This document shows positions 26,126-34,598 of a DNA stretch of 64,000 nucleotides, piece after piece. Where the stretch lies: contig JALXCZ010000052.1 of NCBI GenBank assembly GCA_026990595.1, positions 30,738 to 94,737 on the forward strand, in the 5' to 3' direction. How positions within the stretch are numbered: position 1 is the stretch's first letter; each line of letters opens with the position of its first letter. Position numbers and translations under genes: made by a program. The DNA is from Sulfurovum sp. Its GTDB lineage: Bacteria > Campylobacterota > Campylobacteria > Campylobacterales > Sulfurovaceae. The notes under the pieces were generated by a model that searched no databases, was not told where the DNA came from, and saw only the letters and a list, made by a program, of their open reading frames with translations.

Positions 26126-27907
26126 TTATACATCTTGCAAGACTCCCAAAAACGCCTCCCCATACCTCTCAAACTTCACCTCTCCTATGCCATGTACTTC
26201 CAACATCTCTTCTTTGTTTTGTGGTACTTTGCTTGAGAGGTCTTTAAGTGTTTTATCTGAAAATACGATGTAAGGCGGAATGCCTTTTTCGGAGGCGATC
26301 TGTGTGCGTAATGTACGGAGTTTGTCGTACATCTCCACATCGTAGTCGTCAAAGTAAGTCACTTTCTTTTTCGCTTCTGCTTTTTGTATGGTAAGTCTCT
26401 CTTTTTTGAGGTCTATGGTGTGAGCACCTTTGATGACCTCTACCCCAAACTCTGTCAACTTGTAAACTTTAAATTCACCTATGGCAACGGCACCAAGCTC
26501 TAAAAGCTTGTCACCTATGGTAAGCCATTGACTCTTGCTGTATTCGTCTCCTATGCCATACACTGACAAGCTGTCGTGTCCATTTTGCAAGAGGCGCTGT
26601 TCTTTACTGCCTTTGAGTACATCTACGATGTAGTGAAGCCCGAAGTTCTGCTCTGTTCTAAGAATGGCAGAGAGCATCATGCGTGCAGCTGTGGTAATGT
26701 CAACTTTTTCAGACGCTGGGGCTGTACAGTTGTCACATTTGTTTCCACATGACTCTATACGGTCATCAAAGTAGGCGGCAATACTTTGGTGTCTGCAGTT
26801 TTCAGAGTTGGCAAAGCGTACCATGCTGTCAAGCTTGTTGAAGGCATGTTCTTTGTAAGGTGTCTCGGGTAAGTCTTCTATGAACATCTTTTGCTGCACG
26901 ATATCTGCTGCCGAGTAAAGCAGCAGGGTTTCAGCCTCAAGACCGTCACGTCCTGCACGTCCTATCTCCTGATAGAAGTTCTCCAGCGTCTTAGGCATGG
27001 TCATATGTACCACGAAACGAATGTTACTCTTGTCTATCCCCATACCAAAAGCAATGGTAGCTACAACTATCTGTACACGGTCAGCTACGAAGTCTGCATA
27101 GGTTCTGTTTTTCTCTTGGGTAGGCAGACCTGCATGATAGGCTTTTGCCTCTATGCCTTTGCCTTGTAAAAAAGAGGCAATGTTCTCTGTAGATTTACGT
27201 GAAAGCGTGTAGATGATACCTGACTCGTTGGGATGGAGTTTTAAAAACTCCATCAACTGTGCACGTCCGTCTTTGATGCGGTGTCTTGCATTGATGGTCA
27301 GGTTCTCCCGAAAGAGGGAACCTCGGACACGTTTTGGCTCTACCAGACCCAGGTTTGTTGCGATGTCCTGCTCTACTGCTTTGGTAGCTGTGGCAGTAAA
27401 GGCTGCTATGGGTGTGGTGGCAAACTGCTCTTTAAGCAGACTCAAGCGTCTATAGTTTTCTCTAAATTCATGCCCCCACTCTGACACGCAGTGTGCTTCG
27501 TCAATAACAAAGAAGTTTATGGGGAGTTGATGCAGAAGATTGAGAAAATAGGCATTGGTCAAACGTTCCGGTGCGACATAGAGCAGTTTTATCTCACCAC
27601 TTCTGAGCTGCTCTTCTATCTTCTGGCTCTCATCAAGGTCTTGCATGGAGCTTAGCATAGCTGCAGAGATGCCATTGGCTCTGAGTGCCACCACCTGATC
27701 ATGCATGAGTGCAAGCAGTGGAGAGACTACCACTGTGATACCCTCCATCAGCAATGTAGGCAGTTGGTAACAGAGTGACTTTCCTCCTCCTGTTGGAAGT
27801 ATCATCAGCACATCCTCTTTGTTTAAAATGGCATCCACCACCTCTTCCTGCAGAGGGCGGAAAGCATCATGTCCGAAATAGTATTTGAGAGTTTCTAATT
27901 TATTCAT
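26126..27907 (-). CDS. recQ: ATP-dependent DNA helicase RecQ
   Basis: 593 residues, typical RecQ length. Helicase motifs: LPTGGGKSLCYQLP (I), VIDEAHCVSEWGHEFR (II and aromatic loop), FTATAT (III), IIYTLSRKST (IV), VATIAFGMGIDKSNIRFVVH (V) and YQEIGRAGRDG (VI). The RQC zinc site (CRHQ...CGNKCDNC) is at about 380-400, and an HRDC domain ends the protein (about 520-590). It unwinds DNA in recombination repair. Confidence 0.96.
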   Translation of the reverse strand: MNKLETLKYYFGHDAFRPLQEEVVDAILNKEDVLMILPTGGGKSLCYQLPTLLMEGITVVVSPLLALMHDQVVALRANGISAAMLSSMQDLDESQKIEEQLRSGEIKLLYVAPERLTNAYFLNLLHQLPINFFVIDEAHCVSEWGHEFRENYRRLSLLKEQFATTPIAAFTATATKAVEQDIATNLGLVEPKRVRGSLFRENLTINARHRIKDGRAQLMEFLKLHPNESGIIYTLSRKSTENIASFLQGKGIEAKAYHAGLPTQEKNRTYADFVADRVQIVVATIAFGMGIDKSNIRFVVHMTMPKTLENFYQEIGRAGRDGLEAETLLLYSAADIVQQKMFIEDLPETPYKEHAFNKLDSMVRFANSENCRHQSIAAYFDDRIESCGNKCDNCTAPASEKVDITTAARMMLSAILRTEQNFGLHYIVDVLKGSKEQRLLQNGHDSLSVYGIGDEYSKSQWLTIGDKLLELGAVAIGEFKVYKLTEFGVEVIKGAHTIDLKKERLTIQKAEAKKKVTYFDDYDVEMYDKLRTLRTQIASEKGIPPYIVFSDKTLKDLSSKVPQNKEEMLEVHGIGEVKFERYGEAFLGVLQDV

Positions 27908-27954
27908 AGTGGAAGTGTAGCGAGAAAAGTTGTAAGAGAAGAAAAATATGTCAT

Positions 27955-28026
27955 ATTGACATATTTTTTAGCGATAAGCTAAGAAATGTGGCACTATCCA
28001 CACTTGCACTATTGACATATTTTTAG
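27955..28026 (+). repeat. Direct repeat ATTGACATATTTTT(T)AG, two copies
   Basis: Copies at 27955-27971 and 28011-28026, 56 bases apart, in the 115-base gap between recQ and the response regulator. The second copy overlaps the regulator's stop codon. Significance unknown; might be a slipped duplication or a binding site. Confidence 0.4.
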
Positions 28027-28706
28027 TTAAATTTGTAGCCTACTCCCCATACAGGATGAAAATAGTTCTGTGTATTTTGGGGATCGATCTTGTTTTTAAG
28101 ACGGTTAATGGCAACGTTGACTGCATTGTCATTGACCCCATCGCCTTCACTGCCCCATACCTCATCACGCAGAAAATCCCGTGTTAACGGTTCATCCACA
28201 TGTTTCATAAACGTATGGAGGAGGTTGAATTCAAGTGGCGTGAGTGAAACAGGAGACCCCTCTACATAGAGCTCTTTTTGTATCAGATCTATAGTAAGGA
28301 GCTTATATTTCATACGTTGCTGTTTTTGCAGAGCTCCTGAGCGTTTAAGCAGTGCTTTGACTCTGAGTGTAAGCTCTTTGGGTGAGAAAGGTTTGGTCAT
28401 ATAGTCATCACCTCCCGCCTCAAACCCCTCTTCAAGTTCAGACTCTTTGGCTTTGGCAGTAAGGAAGATCACAGGAATGTCATACCCCGTCTGGCGAAGA
28501 TGGGCAATAAATTCACTCCCTTCCATACCAGGCAAATTTCTATCTACCAACATAAGAGCAGGAGTCTCTTCTTCTAAGAACTGTTCTACATTCTGGGTAG
28601 AGAGAAACCCTGTCACAGAGTAACCTTCTTTGGAAAGATGATACTCAATAAGTTCCAATATATCTTCTTCGTCCTCAATAACGACGATCTCTATCTCTTT
28701 TTGCAT
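28023..28706 (-). CDS. Response regulator, OmpR/PhoB family
   Basis: 227 residues. Receiver domain (EIVVIEDEEDI; phospho-Asp in MLVDRNLPGMEG; Lys in YMTKPFSPKEL) and a full winged-helix C-terminus with NAVNVAINRLKNKI and the terminal VWGVGYKFN. It lies 17 bases downstream of the PiT phosphate transporter, with a phosphate-type porin upstream of that; this makes a PhoB-like role in phosphate control likely. No histidine kinase is next to it in the window. Confidence 0.92.
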   Translation of the reverse strand: MQKEIEIVVIEDEEDILELIEYHLSKEGYSVTGFLSTQNVEQFLEEETPALMLVDRNLPGMEGSEFIAHLRQTGYDIPVIFLTAKAKESELEEGFEAGGDDYMTKPFSPKELTLRVKALLKRSGALQKQQRMKYKLLTIDLIQKELYVEGSPVSLTPLEFNLLHTFMKHVDEPLTRDFLRDEVWGSEGDGVNDNAVNVAINRLKNKIDPQNTQNYFHPVWGVGYKFN

Positions 28707-28723
28707 AAAGAGATTATAGCAAA

Positions 28724-30262
28724 TTAAACCGCGAAACCTTTAATGACAAAGAAGATGATGGCAGATAACACTGCCGCAGCAGGTACTGTGATGACCCATG
28801 CCGCTATGATCTTTTTTACCATACCGCGTTTTACATAATTTTCCCTCAAAGCTTTTTTGATCTTTTTGACTACTTTCTTTTGTGCTTTCTGTGCCTCAAT
28901 AAGAGAAAGTTTCTTGGCAGGATCTTCATTTGTACAGGCAGCAAGTTGTGCTTTGATCTCGTGGAGCTTATCTACTTCAGTCTGTAATGCATGCTGCTTT
29001 TCACCCATTTCTTTGCTGTCCATCCACTCTCTAAGGAATCCTACACCAAACACTGCACCGACTGCAATATGCGTAGAGGAAACCGGTAATCCAAGCTGAG
29101 AAGCGATGATCACGGTGATAGAGGCTGCCATCATGATGGAAAATGCTCTCATCGGATCAAGCTCTGTAATCTCTGAACCTACTGTTTTGATCAATCTTGC
29201 TCCAAAGAGTGCAAGTCCTACAGAGATCCCCAGACCACCTACAGCCATCACCCAGAGAGGAATCGCCGCTTTTTTTGCTATGGCAAGGTGTGTCAATGCA
29301 TCATTGACTGCTGCAAGAGGTCCTACTGCATTGGCTACATCATTTGCACCATGTGCAAAAGAGAGAAAAATAGCAGCAAATACCAAAGGAATACCAAAGA
29401 GTACATTGATATCTGTTCTTACATTATCCATGGATGCTACTTTGGAAGCAATTCTTGGTTTTACAAGTACATAAGTAAGTACTGCTCCGATCACACCAAA
29501 GGTTAAGGCAATACCTATAGTCGGTTTTTTCGTCTGCGGTAAAAAGCTCATTACTGCTGTCAGGTCATGCCAGACATGCTTAAGCCCTTTAAGTGTAATG
29601 TATGTCAGGAATGCACCTGCCATAATGGCTACCAAAACAGGTACGATCTTCTTGGCAGCACTCAGTTTGTCTTCTTTGTAAAGGATCTGTGATTTGATAA
29701 TATAGAGGAATATCGCTGCGATCACACCACCCAATACAGGAGAGATGATCCATGAGGCAACGATCTTTCCCATCGTTCCCCATGAGATAATGGCAAAGCC
29801 ACCTGCAGCAACACCACCACCCACAACACCACCGACGATAGAATGCGTAGTAGAGACCGGTGCTTTAAGCCATGTTGCAAGGTTCAGCCAAAGTGCTGCA
29901 GCAAGCAGTGCTGCAGACATCGCATAGACAAAGAGCATCGGATCACCGCCAAATGCTGAGGGGTCAATGATACCTTTTTTAATGGTACCTACCACATCAC
30001 CACCGGCAACCAATGCACCCATCGCTTCAAAAATAGCAGCGATGATGATCACCCCAGTCATGGAGATAGCCCCGGAACCATACGCCGGACCTACATTGTT
30101 TGCTACATCATTCGCCCCGATATTCATTGCCATATAGGCACCGAACACTGCAGCCAATACTAGAAAACCACCATGAGGGGCCTGTCCCATGATACTGTTG
30201 GCATAAAATGCAACGGCTACGGCAAATGCTGCACCCAGTACTGTTTTGATCATATTATTCAT
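28724..30262 (-). CDS. PiT-family inorganic phosphate transporter
   Basis: 512 residues, about 10-12 membrane helices. It imports phosphate (as metal-phosphate or with Na+/H+). The duplicated PiT signature is visible twice: GANDVANNVGPAYGSGAI near residue 48 and GANDVANAVGPLAAV near 305, as well as PVSTTHSIVGGVVG and PVSSTHIAVGAVFG. A charged cytoplasmic stretch lies at about 415-485 between the last helices. An operator-like block shared with the porin gene sits upstream at 30292-30323. Confidence 0.94.
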   Translation of the reverse strand: MNNMIKTVLGAAFAVAVAFYANSIMGQAPHGGFLVLAAVFGAYMAMNIGANDVANNVGPAYGSGAISMTGVIIIAAIFEAMGALVAGGDVVGTIKKGIIDPSAFGGDPMLFVYAMSAALLAAALWLNLATWLKAPVSTTHSIVGGVVGGGVAAGGFAIISWGTMGKIVASWIISPVLGGVIAAIFLYIIKSQILYKEDKLSAAKKIVPVLVAIMAGAFLTYITLKGLKHVWHDLTAVMSFLPQTKKPTIGIALTFGVIGAVLTYVLVKPRIASKVASMDNVRTDINVLFGIPLVFAAIFLSFAHGANDVANAVGPLAAVNDALTHLAIAKKAAIPLWVMAVGGLGISVGLALFGARLIKTVGSEITELDPMRAFSIMMAASITVIIASQLGLPVSSTHIAVGAVFGVGFLREWMDSKEMGEKQHALQTEVDKLHEIKAQLAACTNEDPAKKLSLIEAQKAQKKVVKKIKKALRENYVKRGMVKKIIAAWVITVPAAAVLSAIIFFVIKGFAV

Positions 30263-30291
30263 TGAACTTCCTTCAGTTTTGTTATGAAAGA

Positions 30292-30323
30292 ATTATAGAA
30301 AAAAAGTATTACAATTTTGTTAC
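30292..30323 (-). promoter_or_regulatory. Promoter with 11-nt-spaced direct repeat, PiT gene
   Basis: Read on the minus strand: GTAACAAAATTGTAAT, then a T-run, then TATAAT (30297-30292). The half-sites GTAAC and TGTAA(T) repeat every 11 bases, as in Pho boxes bound by PhoB-type regulators. The 32-base block aligns without gaps to the one before the porin gene (31684-31715). The start codon follows about 30 bases after the -10. Confidence 0.6.
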
Positions 30324-30360
30324 TATTATCGTACTAAGTAATTTAGGGATCATAATCTAG

Positions 30361-30409
30361 GGACAGATATTAATCTGTCCTTGGAGAGAAGGCTGATCAG
30401 ATCAACCTT
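30361..30409 (-). terminator. Two hairpins after the porin gene
   Basis: GGACAGAT-ATTA-ATCTGTCC (30361-30380) is a perfect 8-bp stem; a second one, AAGG-TGATC/GATCA-CCTT (30389-30409), precedes it in the porin's transcription sense. They lie between the porin stop and the PiT promoter and probably end porin transcription; the T-tract is weak in that sense. Confidence 0.5.
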
Positions 30410-30437
30410 GTTTTTATATGTTTGAAGAGAATAAATA

Positions 30438-31613
30438 TTACCAATTCACTTCTGTTGTGAACAATACTTTTTCATTTTCTGTATTACCTGCTTTTTCATC
30501 TTTTTGATAATCTACAACAAACTCAACATTTTTATTGTATTTATAGGCAATACCGGCAATGGTTGTCTTCTTCTCTACATCACTGTCAAGAGTGTAGTCA
30601 TCATATCTACCAAGAAGATTCCAGCCATTCAAGCTGTCTGCAAGTGTTTTAAGTCTAAACTCGCCATTGACTGACCAGCCATCACCTTTTCTGCTTGCAT
30701 CTGCTTTATCTGCCTTAATATACTGTGCAGCAAAGAGAAATTCAGGTTGATTATACACTGCATGTACTCCATACCATACATAATCACCATCAGCATCTCC
30801 TACTTTACTCTCATCTTGACCATATTGACCAAAGAAAGAAACGTCTGCATACGTATCATCGCTGTGCGCATGTCCTTTGCCTGTACCTAAAAGATGCCCT
30901 GTCAATCTCCATGCAGCCCTTAGCCCTTCGCCATCTTCAACACCATGGTAACCAGCTCCATTAAATACACCTAGTTCAGAAGAAAAGTAGTCTGTTTTTG
31001 TTTTGAAATTTACACCATAGTCAGAAGAAGTATGTAAATGTCCGCCATTATGTTGCTCACCAAATGTTTCACTGATAGATCTGTATTTCCATCCATGATG
31101 CTCTTCAAAGTCAAGCCATGGAGTATGTGCCAAACCAAGCTCTACACCAGTAAACGGTAAAACATTATTTAAATAAAGATAAGCATACTTCACTCTTACA
31201 TCTAAAGAGCCTTTATCAAAATTACTGTTTTGTTTAGCATCCAAAGTTACTCTCATATAACTTTTTGGATCATCAAAGAAATATCCTTTAACTTGTACAT
31301 AGTTTCTACTTAGCCCAAATTTATTGGTTCTGTGTCCAGTCACATCCTTATTGCTTAAAAAATGAATATAGTGTGTTCCTGAAAATGCCAACTTTGATGC
31401 TTTTGCTGCTACAGGTGTCCCCTGGGGAGCAATAGTTGCCACAGGAGAAACATTTTTACCGGATTTTTGTGCTTCAAGTTTCTCAATTTTCTTCATCATC
31501 TGAGCCATTTGAGCTTTAAGTGTAGCAAGTTCTGAACCTGTGCTTGCCGTTGCGGCCGTAGTCATAGTAGCGATTGTCGCTGCTGAGAGTAAGATTTTTT
31601 TAAGATTCGTCAT
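30438..31613 (-). CDS. Phosphate-selective porin-like outer-membrane protein (OprP/OprO type)
   Basis: 391 residues. A signal peptide (about 1-23, ending ATAS) is followed by a coiled-coil segment LATLKAQMAQMMKKIEKLEAQ and then a beta-barrel with the characteristic RNYVQVKGYF and FTTEVNW end (terminal Trp). The barrel pattern and the coiled-coil N-terminus fit the phosphate porin OprP/O family common in Campylobacterota. The gene has an operator-promoter block matching that of the PiT gene, so it is likely induced with it. Substrate choice (phosphate versus other anions) is inferred. Confidence 0.82.
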   Translation of the reverse strand: MTNLKKILLSAATIATMTTAATASTGSELATLKAQMAQMMKKIEKLEAQKSGKNVSPVATIAPQGTPVAAKASKLAFSGTHYIHFLSNKDVTGHRTNKFGLSRNYVQVKGYFFDDPKSYMRVTLDAKQNSNFDKGSLDVRVKYAYLYLNNVLPFTGVELGLAHTPWLDFEEHHGWKYRSISETFGEQHNGGHLHTSSDYGVNFKTKTDYFSSELGVFNGAGYHGVEDGEGLRAAWRLTGHLLGTGKGHAHSDDTYADVSFFGQYGQDESKVGDADGDYVWYGVHAVYNQPEFLFAAQYIKADKADASRKGDGWSVNGEFRLKTLADSLNGWNLLGRYDDYTLDSDVEKKTTIAGIAYKYNKNVEFVVDYQKDEKAGNTENEKVLFTTEVNW

Positions 31614-31683
31614 TTAGTGCCTCACTGTACTGAATTTTAATTCTTGTCATTTTCTAACTTCCTTGTTTGTTTTTTGTGCAGGA

Positions 31684-31715
31684 AGTATAGAAAAAATTAG
31701 TTACAAAATGGTTAC
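31684..31715 (-). promoter_or_regulatory. Promoter with 11-nt-spaced direct repeat, porin gene
   Basis: Read on the minus strand: GTAACCATTTTGTAAC, T-run, TATACT (31689-31684). Repeats GTAAC every 11 bases and identical spacing to the -10 as in front of the PiT gene. The leader to the ATG is about 70 bases. Confidence 0.6.
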
Positions 31716-31776
31716 ATGAATTACGATTTGATTATTATATTACCCCGCTAAGTAAATACCTCAGAATAACCTAGGA

Positions 31777-32307
31777 TCATTCATTTGGGTAAAGATTGTG
31801 CTTGGCACCTTTTTCATCCAAATATTCTACCATTTTTTTCTGCCCGAGTTTTTTCGCGTAATCTTTTGCACTCATCCCGGAAGCATCTGTCGCATTCAAG
31901 TCTGCGCCATGTTCAAGCAGAAGTTCTACCATTTCAGTATCATTGAAACACGAAGCCAAAAGCAGAGGAAGTATACCGCTTCTTCTTTTGGTACTGTTCA
32001 GATCCACACCTTTATCGATACAGAGCTGTACAATATCTTTTCGTTTGAATTTAATAGCGGTATCAAGTGCAGAGATCTTATCATTATCAAGTTGATAAAT
32101 ATCTACACCATACTCTAAAAGAAGTTTGATCGCTTCTAAAGAAGCTTGTGTACGTATAGCATAAAAAAGTAAGCCTATTTCATCAGGTTCATCAAGTTCA
32201 TACTCCTCCCCTATAATAATAGGCTGATCAAGATCAACCCCCTGCTCAAGCAAAGCTCTCATTTTTACAAGAGAATCATGTTCCATAGCAACTAAAAGTT
32301 CTTTCAT
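31777..32307 (-). CDS. Ankyrin-repeat protein
   Basis: 176 residues without signal peptide, so cytoplasmic. Four to five ankyrin repeats are visible: LVKMRALLEQGVDLDQ, LEAIKLLLEYGVDIYQ, DIVQLCIDKGVDLNS and TEMVELLLEHGADLNA, with the capping DASGMSAKDYAKKLG. Ankyrin proteins mediate protein contacts; no partner is indicated. Upstream of the porin gene in the same orientation, separated by the porin's promoter. Confidence 0.88.
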   Translation of the reverse strand: MKELLVAMEHDSLVKMRALLEQGVDLDQPIIIGEEYELDEPDEIGLLFYAIRTQASLEAIKLLLEYGVDIYQLDNDKISALDTAIKFKRKDIVQLCIDKGVDLNSTKRRSGILPLLLASCFNDTEMVELLLEHGADLNATDASGMSAKDYAKKLGQKKMVEYLDEKGAKHNLYPNE

Positions 32308-32390
32308 TTTCTCTCCTGTTATAGGTTTGTAATACTTTTACTTTACAATTTTCATGTTCTTAAAGAACAAAATTCAAAAAAGGAGCCGAG

Positions 32391-32519
32391 ATGAAAATAA
32401 GCACAATACTTAAAAAGATCGTCAAAAAAGACGGGAAACATTCATTGACTGCAAGAAGAGTCAACACATTGAGATCTTCCAAAGAGTTCAACTACCTTGT
32501 AGACAGCAGCAAAGCTTAA
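32391..32519 (+). CDS. 42-residue basic protein (not in ORF track)
   Basis: ATG at 32391 preceded by a good Shine-Dalgarno AAGGAG at 8 bases. The product starts MKISTILKKIVKKDG and has the pattern SLTARRVNTLRSSKEF, rich in Lys, Arg and Ser with no membrane segment. It fills the gap between the ankyrin gene and ybaB on the opposite strand. Coding is supported by the ribosome site and absence of overlap with other genes; no family recognised. Confidence 0.55.
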   Translation: MKISTILKKIVKKDGKHSLTARRVNTLRSSKEFNYLVDSSKA

Positions 32520-32535
32520 TAGATCAATACTTCAC

Positions 32536-32847
32536 TTATGAACCAAAAGGGTTCATTCCACCCATCATTCCAATAGCCTGAGATTTTTTATTGTCCTCAA
32601 CCATTTTATTGACATCATTCATTGCTGAGATCAATAATATTTGTAAAGACTCTTTGTCTTCCATCAAACTCTCATCTATATTCAGATCAATGATCTCTCC
32701 TGCACCATTAGCTTTGACTTCTATCAATCCACCGCCTGCTTTGGCTGTGAGTTCCACATTTTTAGCCTGCTCCTGGAGCTCTTTTGCTTTATCCTGCATC
32801 TGCTCCATCATTTTGCCCATATTACCCAAGTCAAGACCTTCAAACAT
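32536..32847 (-). CDS. Nucleoid-associated protein, YbaB/EbfC family
   Basis: 103 residues. Core motifs GNMGKMMEQMQDKAKELQEQ, VKANGAGEIIDLNIDESL and LISAMNDVNKMVEDN match YbaB, a dimeric DNA-binding protein. It lies 17 bases downstream of panD in the same orientation. The terminal GMMGGMNPFG is the usual flexible tail. Confidence 0.93.
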   Translation of the reverse strand: MFEGLDLGNMGKMMEQMQDKAKELQEQAKNVELTAKAGGGLIEVKANGAGEIIDLNIDESLMEDKESLQILLISAMNDVNKMVEDNKKSQAIGMMGGMNPFGS

Positions 32848-32864
32848 TTAAAAACCTTTGCATA

Positions 32865-33233
32865 CTATTCTAATCCCTCAAATTCTTGGGCAATACTGTT
32901 ATCATCATCCAAAATAACGATCTTGGGCACATACTTGTCTGCCTCTTCTTCTGTCATCGTTGCATAAGCGATAATAATGATCTTATCTCCCTTATGCACT
33001 TTTCTTGCAGCTGCTCCGTTTAAACAGATATCGCCTTTGTCTCTCTCCCCGGGGATAATGTAGGTAGAAAAACGTTCACCGTTATTGACATTGACAATAT
33101 CGATTTTTTGTCCGACACGCATATTTGCAGCATCCAAAAGATTTTGATCGATGGTAATAGAACCTACATAATTCAGGTTTGCATCGGTTACAGTAGCTCT
33201 ATGTAATTTAGAATAAAGCATGGTGATGTTCAT
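32865..33233 (-). CDS. panD: Aspartate 1-decarboxylase
   Basis: Makes beta-alanine for pantothenate. It is a pyruvoyl enzyme that cuts itself at Gly-Ser; the site is YVGSIT. I choose the start [15 protein letters not shown] at 33233 because it places the cleavage at Gly24-Ser25 exactly as in E. coli; the track adds two residues. ICLNGAAAR and [16 protein letters not shown] are further family blocks. The gene precedes ybaB. Confidence 0.95.
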   Translation of the reverse strand: MNITMLYSKLHRATVTDANLNYVGSITIDQNLLDAANMRVGQKIDIVNVNNGERFSTYIIPGERDKGDICLNGAAARKVHKGDKIIIIAYATMTEEEADKYVPKIVILDDDNSIAQEFEGLE

Positions 33234-33383
33234 AATCATATTCCTATGTGTTAATTATCGGGATTATAGCAAAATCCCACCTATAACTATATTATACTGA
33301 AATTGTGGAAGATTTGTGCAGAACAGTAGGATGGGGTTTTACCGAAGGATATACCTTTGATCCAACCCACCAAAACAATAAAA

Positions 33384-33405
33384 GGTACCTATTATTAGAG
33401 GTACC
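33384..33405 (-). terminator. Rho-independent terminator of the ferredoxin-like gene
   Basis: On the minus strand GGTACCT, loop, AGGTACC, followed by TTTTATTGTTTT. It starts 7 bases after the stop at 33412. Confidence 0.75.
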
Positions 33406-33411
33406 CTTAAA

Positions 33412-33789
33412 CTATCTGGCCATCTCGGATGGTTGTACAGGCTCACCCCACATTTCATCAGGGATCACATATTCCTGTACTACATTGCCACCGATAATAT
33501 GCTCATCAATGATCCTGTCTATCTTCTCTTTGGTCAAGCCTACATACATCGTATGTCCTGGCTCTACAAGCATTACAGGACCTTGTTGACAACGGTTCAG
33601 ACAGCCTGTTTGGATAGGCTGTACTGTACCGATGATCCCTTTCATCATAAGAGACTGTGCCAAATGTTGGAAAAGTTGCTGAGATTCTGGGTCATTTTGA
33701 CTTACGCAGCTTGGTTTTGGCATCCCCGGAGGTGCTGACTGCTGACATTTAAATATATAGAACGCTGGTTGTGGTACACCTGGCATCAT
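33412..33789 (-). CDS. Thioredoxin-like [2Fe-2S] ferredoxin
   Basis: 125 residues. The cysteine pattern FKCQQ ... PSC ... TGCLNRCQQGPVM is that of thioredoxin-fold [2Fe-2S] ferredoxins (also NuoE-like), with the typical PGHTMYVGLTKEKIDRIIDEHI after it. It would be a soluble electron carrier. It has its own terminator and is divergent from the FmdE/hemerythrin operon. Partner enzyme unknown. An AAGGA ribosome site supports the listed start. Confidence 0.85.
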   Translation of the reverse strand: MMPGVPQPAFYIFKCQQSAPPGMPKPSCVSQNDPESQQLFQHLAQSLMMKGIIGTVQPIQTGCLNRCQQGPVMLVEPGHTMYVGLTKEKIDRIIDEHIIGGNVVQEYVIPDEMWGEPVQPSEMAR

Positions 33790-33916
33790 AGTAATCCTTT
33801 GAAAATTATTCTTCTTGAACAGAAGTAAAGCTCCTATTCAATTCCTCTCACTAAATCTTCACACTTGGCTTAGAATCAGTTTAATTGAGAGTATTTTACT
33901 CCTATTTGCTTAATTC

Positions 33917-33930
33917 TTGATAAATATCAA
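33917..33930 (+). promoter_or_regulatory. FNR/DNR-type binding site TTGAT-N4-ATCAA
   Basis: A perfect palindrome TTGATAAATATCAA, the consensus of CRP/FNR-family regulators such as FNR, ANR and DNR/NNR. The -10 box TATAAT follows at 33953-33958, which puts the site centre at about -41.5 from the predicted start, the class II activator position. Confidence 0.75.
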
Positions 33931-33952
33931 TCTACAATTTACTTTTTTTGAC

Positions 33953-33958
33953 TATAAT
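33953..33958 (+). promoter_or_regulatory. -10 box of the FmdE/hemerythrin operon
   Basis: TATAAT in GACTATAATCCCC, 28 bases before the ATG at 33987; transcription start about 33965. Confidence 0.6.
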
Positions 33959-33986
33959 CCCCTTAATTCAATCACTAGGAAAAACT

Positions 33987-34595
33987 ATGAAATATCCTGA
34001 TTTTTTTGACAAAGTCCCCTCCATCGATCTTCAAGATCCACTCAGTGATTTTTTAGGAGCATTTGAAGAGGGGAAGCTGCAGATCAGCTATCTTGAGTGT
34101 GTCAAACTCGCAGGGCACTCCTGTCCTACAGTAGCAGGTGCATACCTTATGGCACTCCATGGTCTCAAAGCTCTCTACGGCACAGAACTGCCACAAAGAG
34201 GGAACATCCATATCTCTATGAGAGAAAGTGAAGCAGAGGGAGTTACCGGTGTGATCTGTAATGTCATCTCTTTTATTGCCGGAGCCAACGGTGCAGGTGG
34301 ATTCAAAGGACTCAATGGGAAAATGTCAAGAAACAACCTTGTCAATTACGACGTTCCCATAGATGGGGAAGTAAAACTCACACGTACAGACACGAATCAG
34401 AGTGTTACACTCAGTTATGATTCATCTATGGTACCTGGTGACCCTATGATGCAACCGCTTATGGGTAAATGCATGCAAGGGCTGGCAACACCTGAAGAGA
34501 AAAAAGAGTTTGGAAGACTCTGGCAGGCACGTGTTGAGAAAATTTTACTCTCTACTGAGCTTTGGGATACAATGATAACAATTACAAAGGGTTAA
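33987..34595 (+). CDS. FmdE-like protein
   Basis: 202 residues from the ATG at 33987, which has a Shine-Dalgarno AGGA; the track's earlier start is a TTG upstream of the promoter-proximal region. The block KLAGHSCPTVAGAYLMALHGL is the FmdE signature, with a Cys and His likely to bind metal. FmdE is named after formylmethanofuran dehydrogenase operons but is widespread in bacteria without that enzyme, and its role is not firmly known. Here it leads an operon with hemerythrin, DUF2249 and a membrane protein under an FNR-type site, suggesting redox or nitric-oxide physiology. Confidence 0.82.
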   Translation: MKYPDFFDKVPSIDLQDPLSDFLGAFEEGKLQISYLECVKLAGHSCPTVAGAYLMALHGLKALYGTELPQRGNIHISMRESEAEGVTGVICNVISFIAGANGAGGFKGLNGKMSRNNLVNYDVPIDGEVKLTRTDTNQSVTLSYDSSMVPGDPMMQPLMGKCMQGLATPEEKKEFGRLWQARVEKILLSTELWDTMITITKG

Positions 34596-34598
34596 AAG

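Noticed and set aside
33305-33589. 94-aa plus-strand ORF
   Set aside because: Overlaps the terminator and 3' part of the ferredoxin-like gene; no ribosome site.
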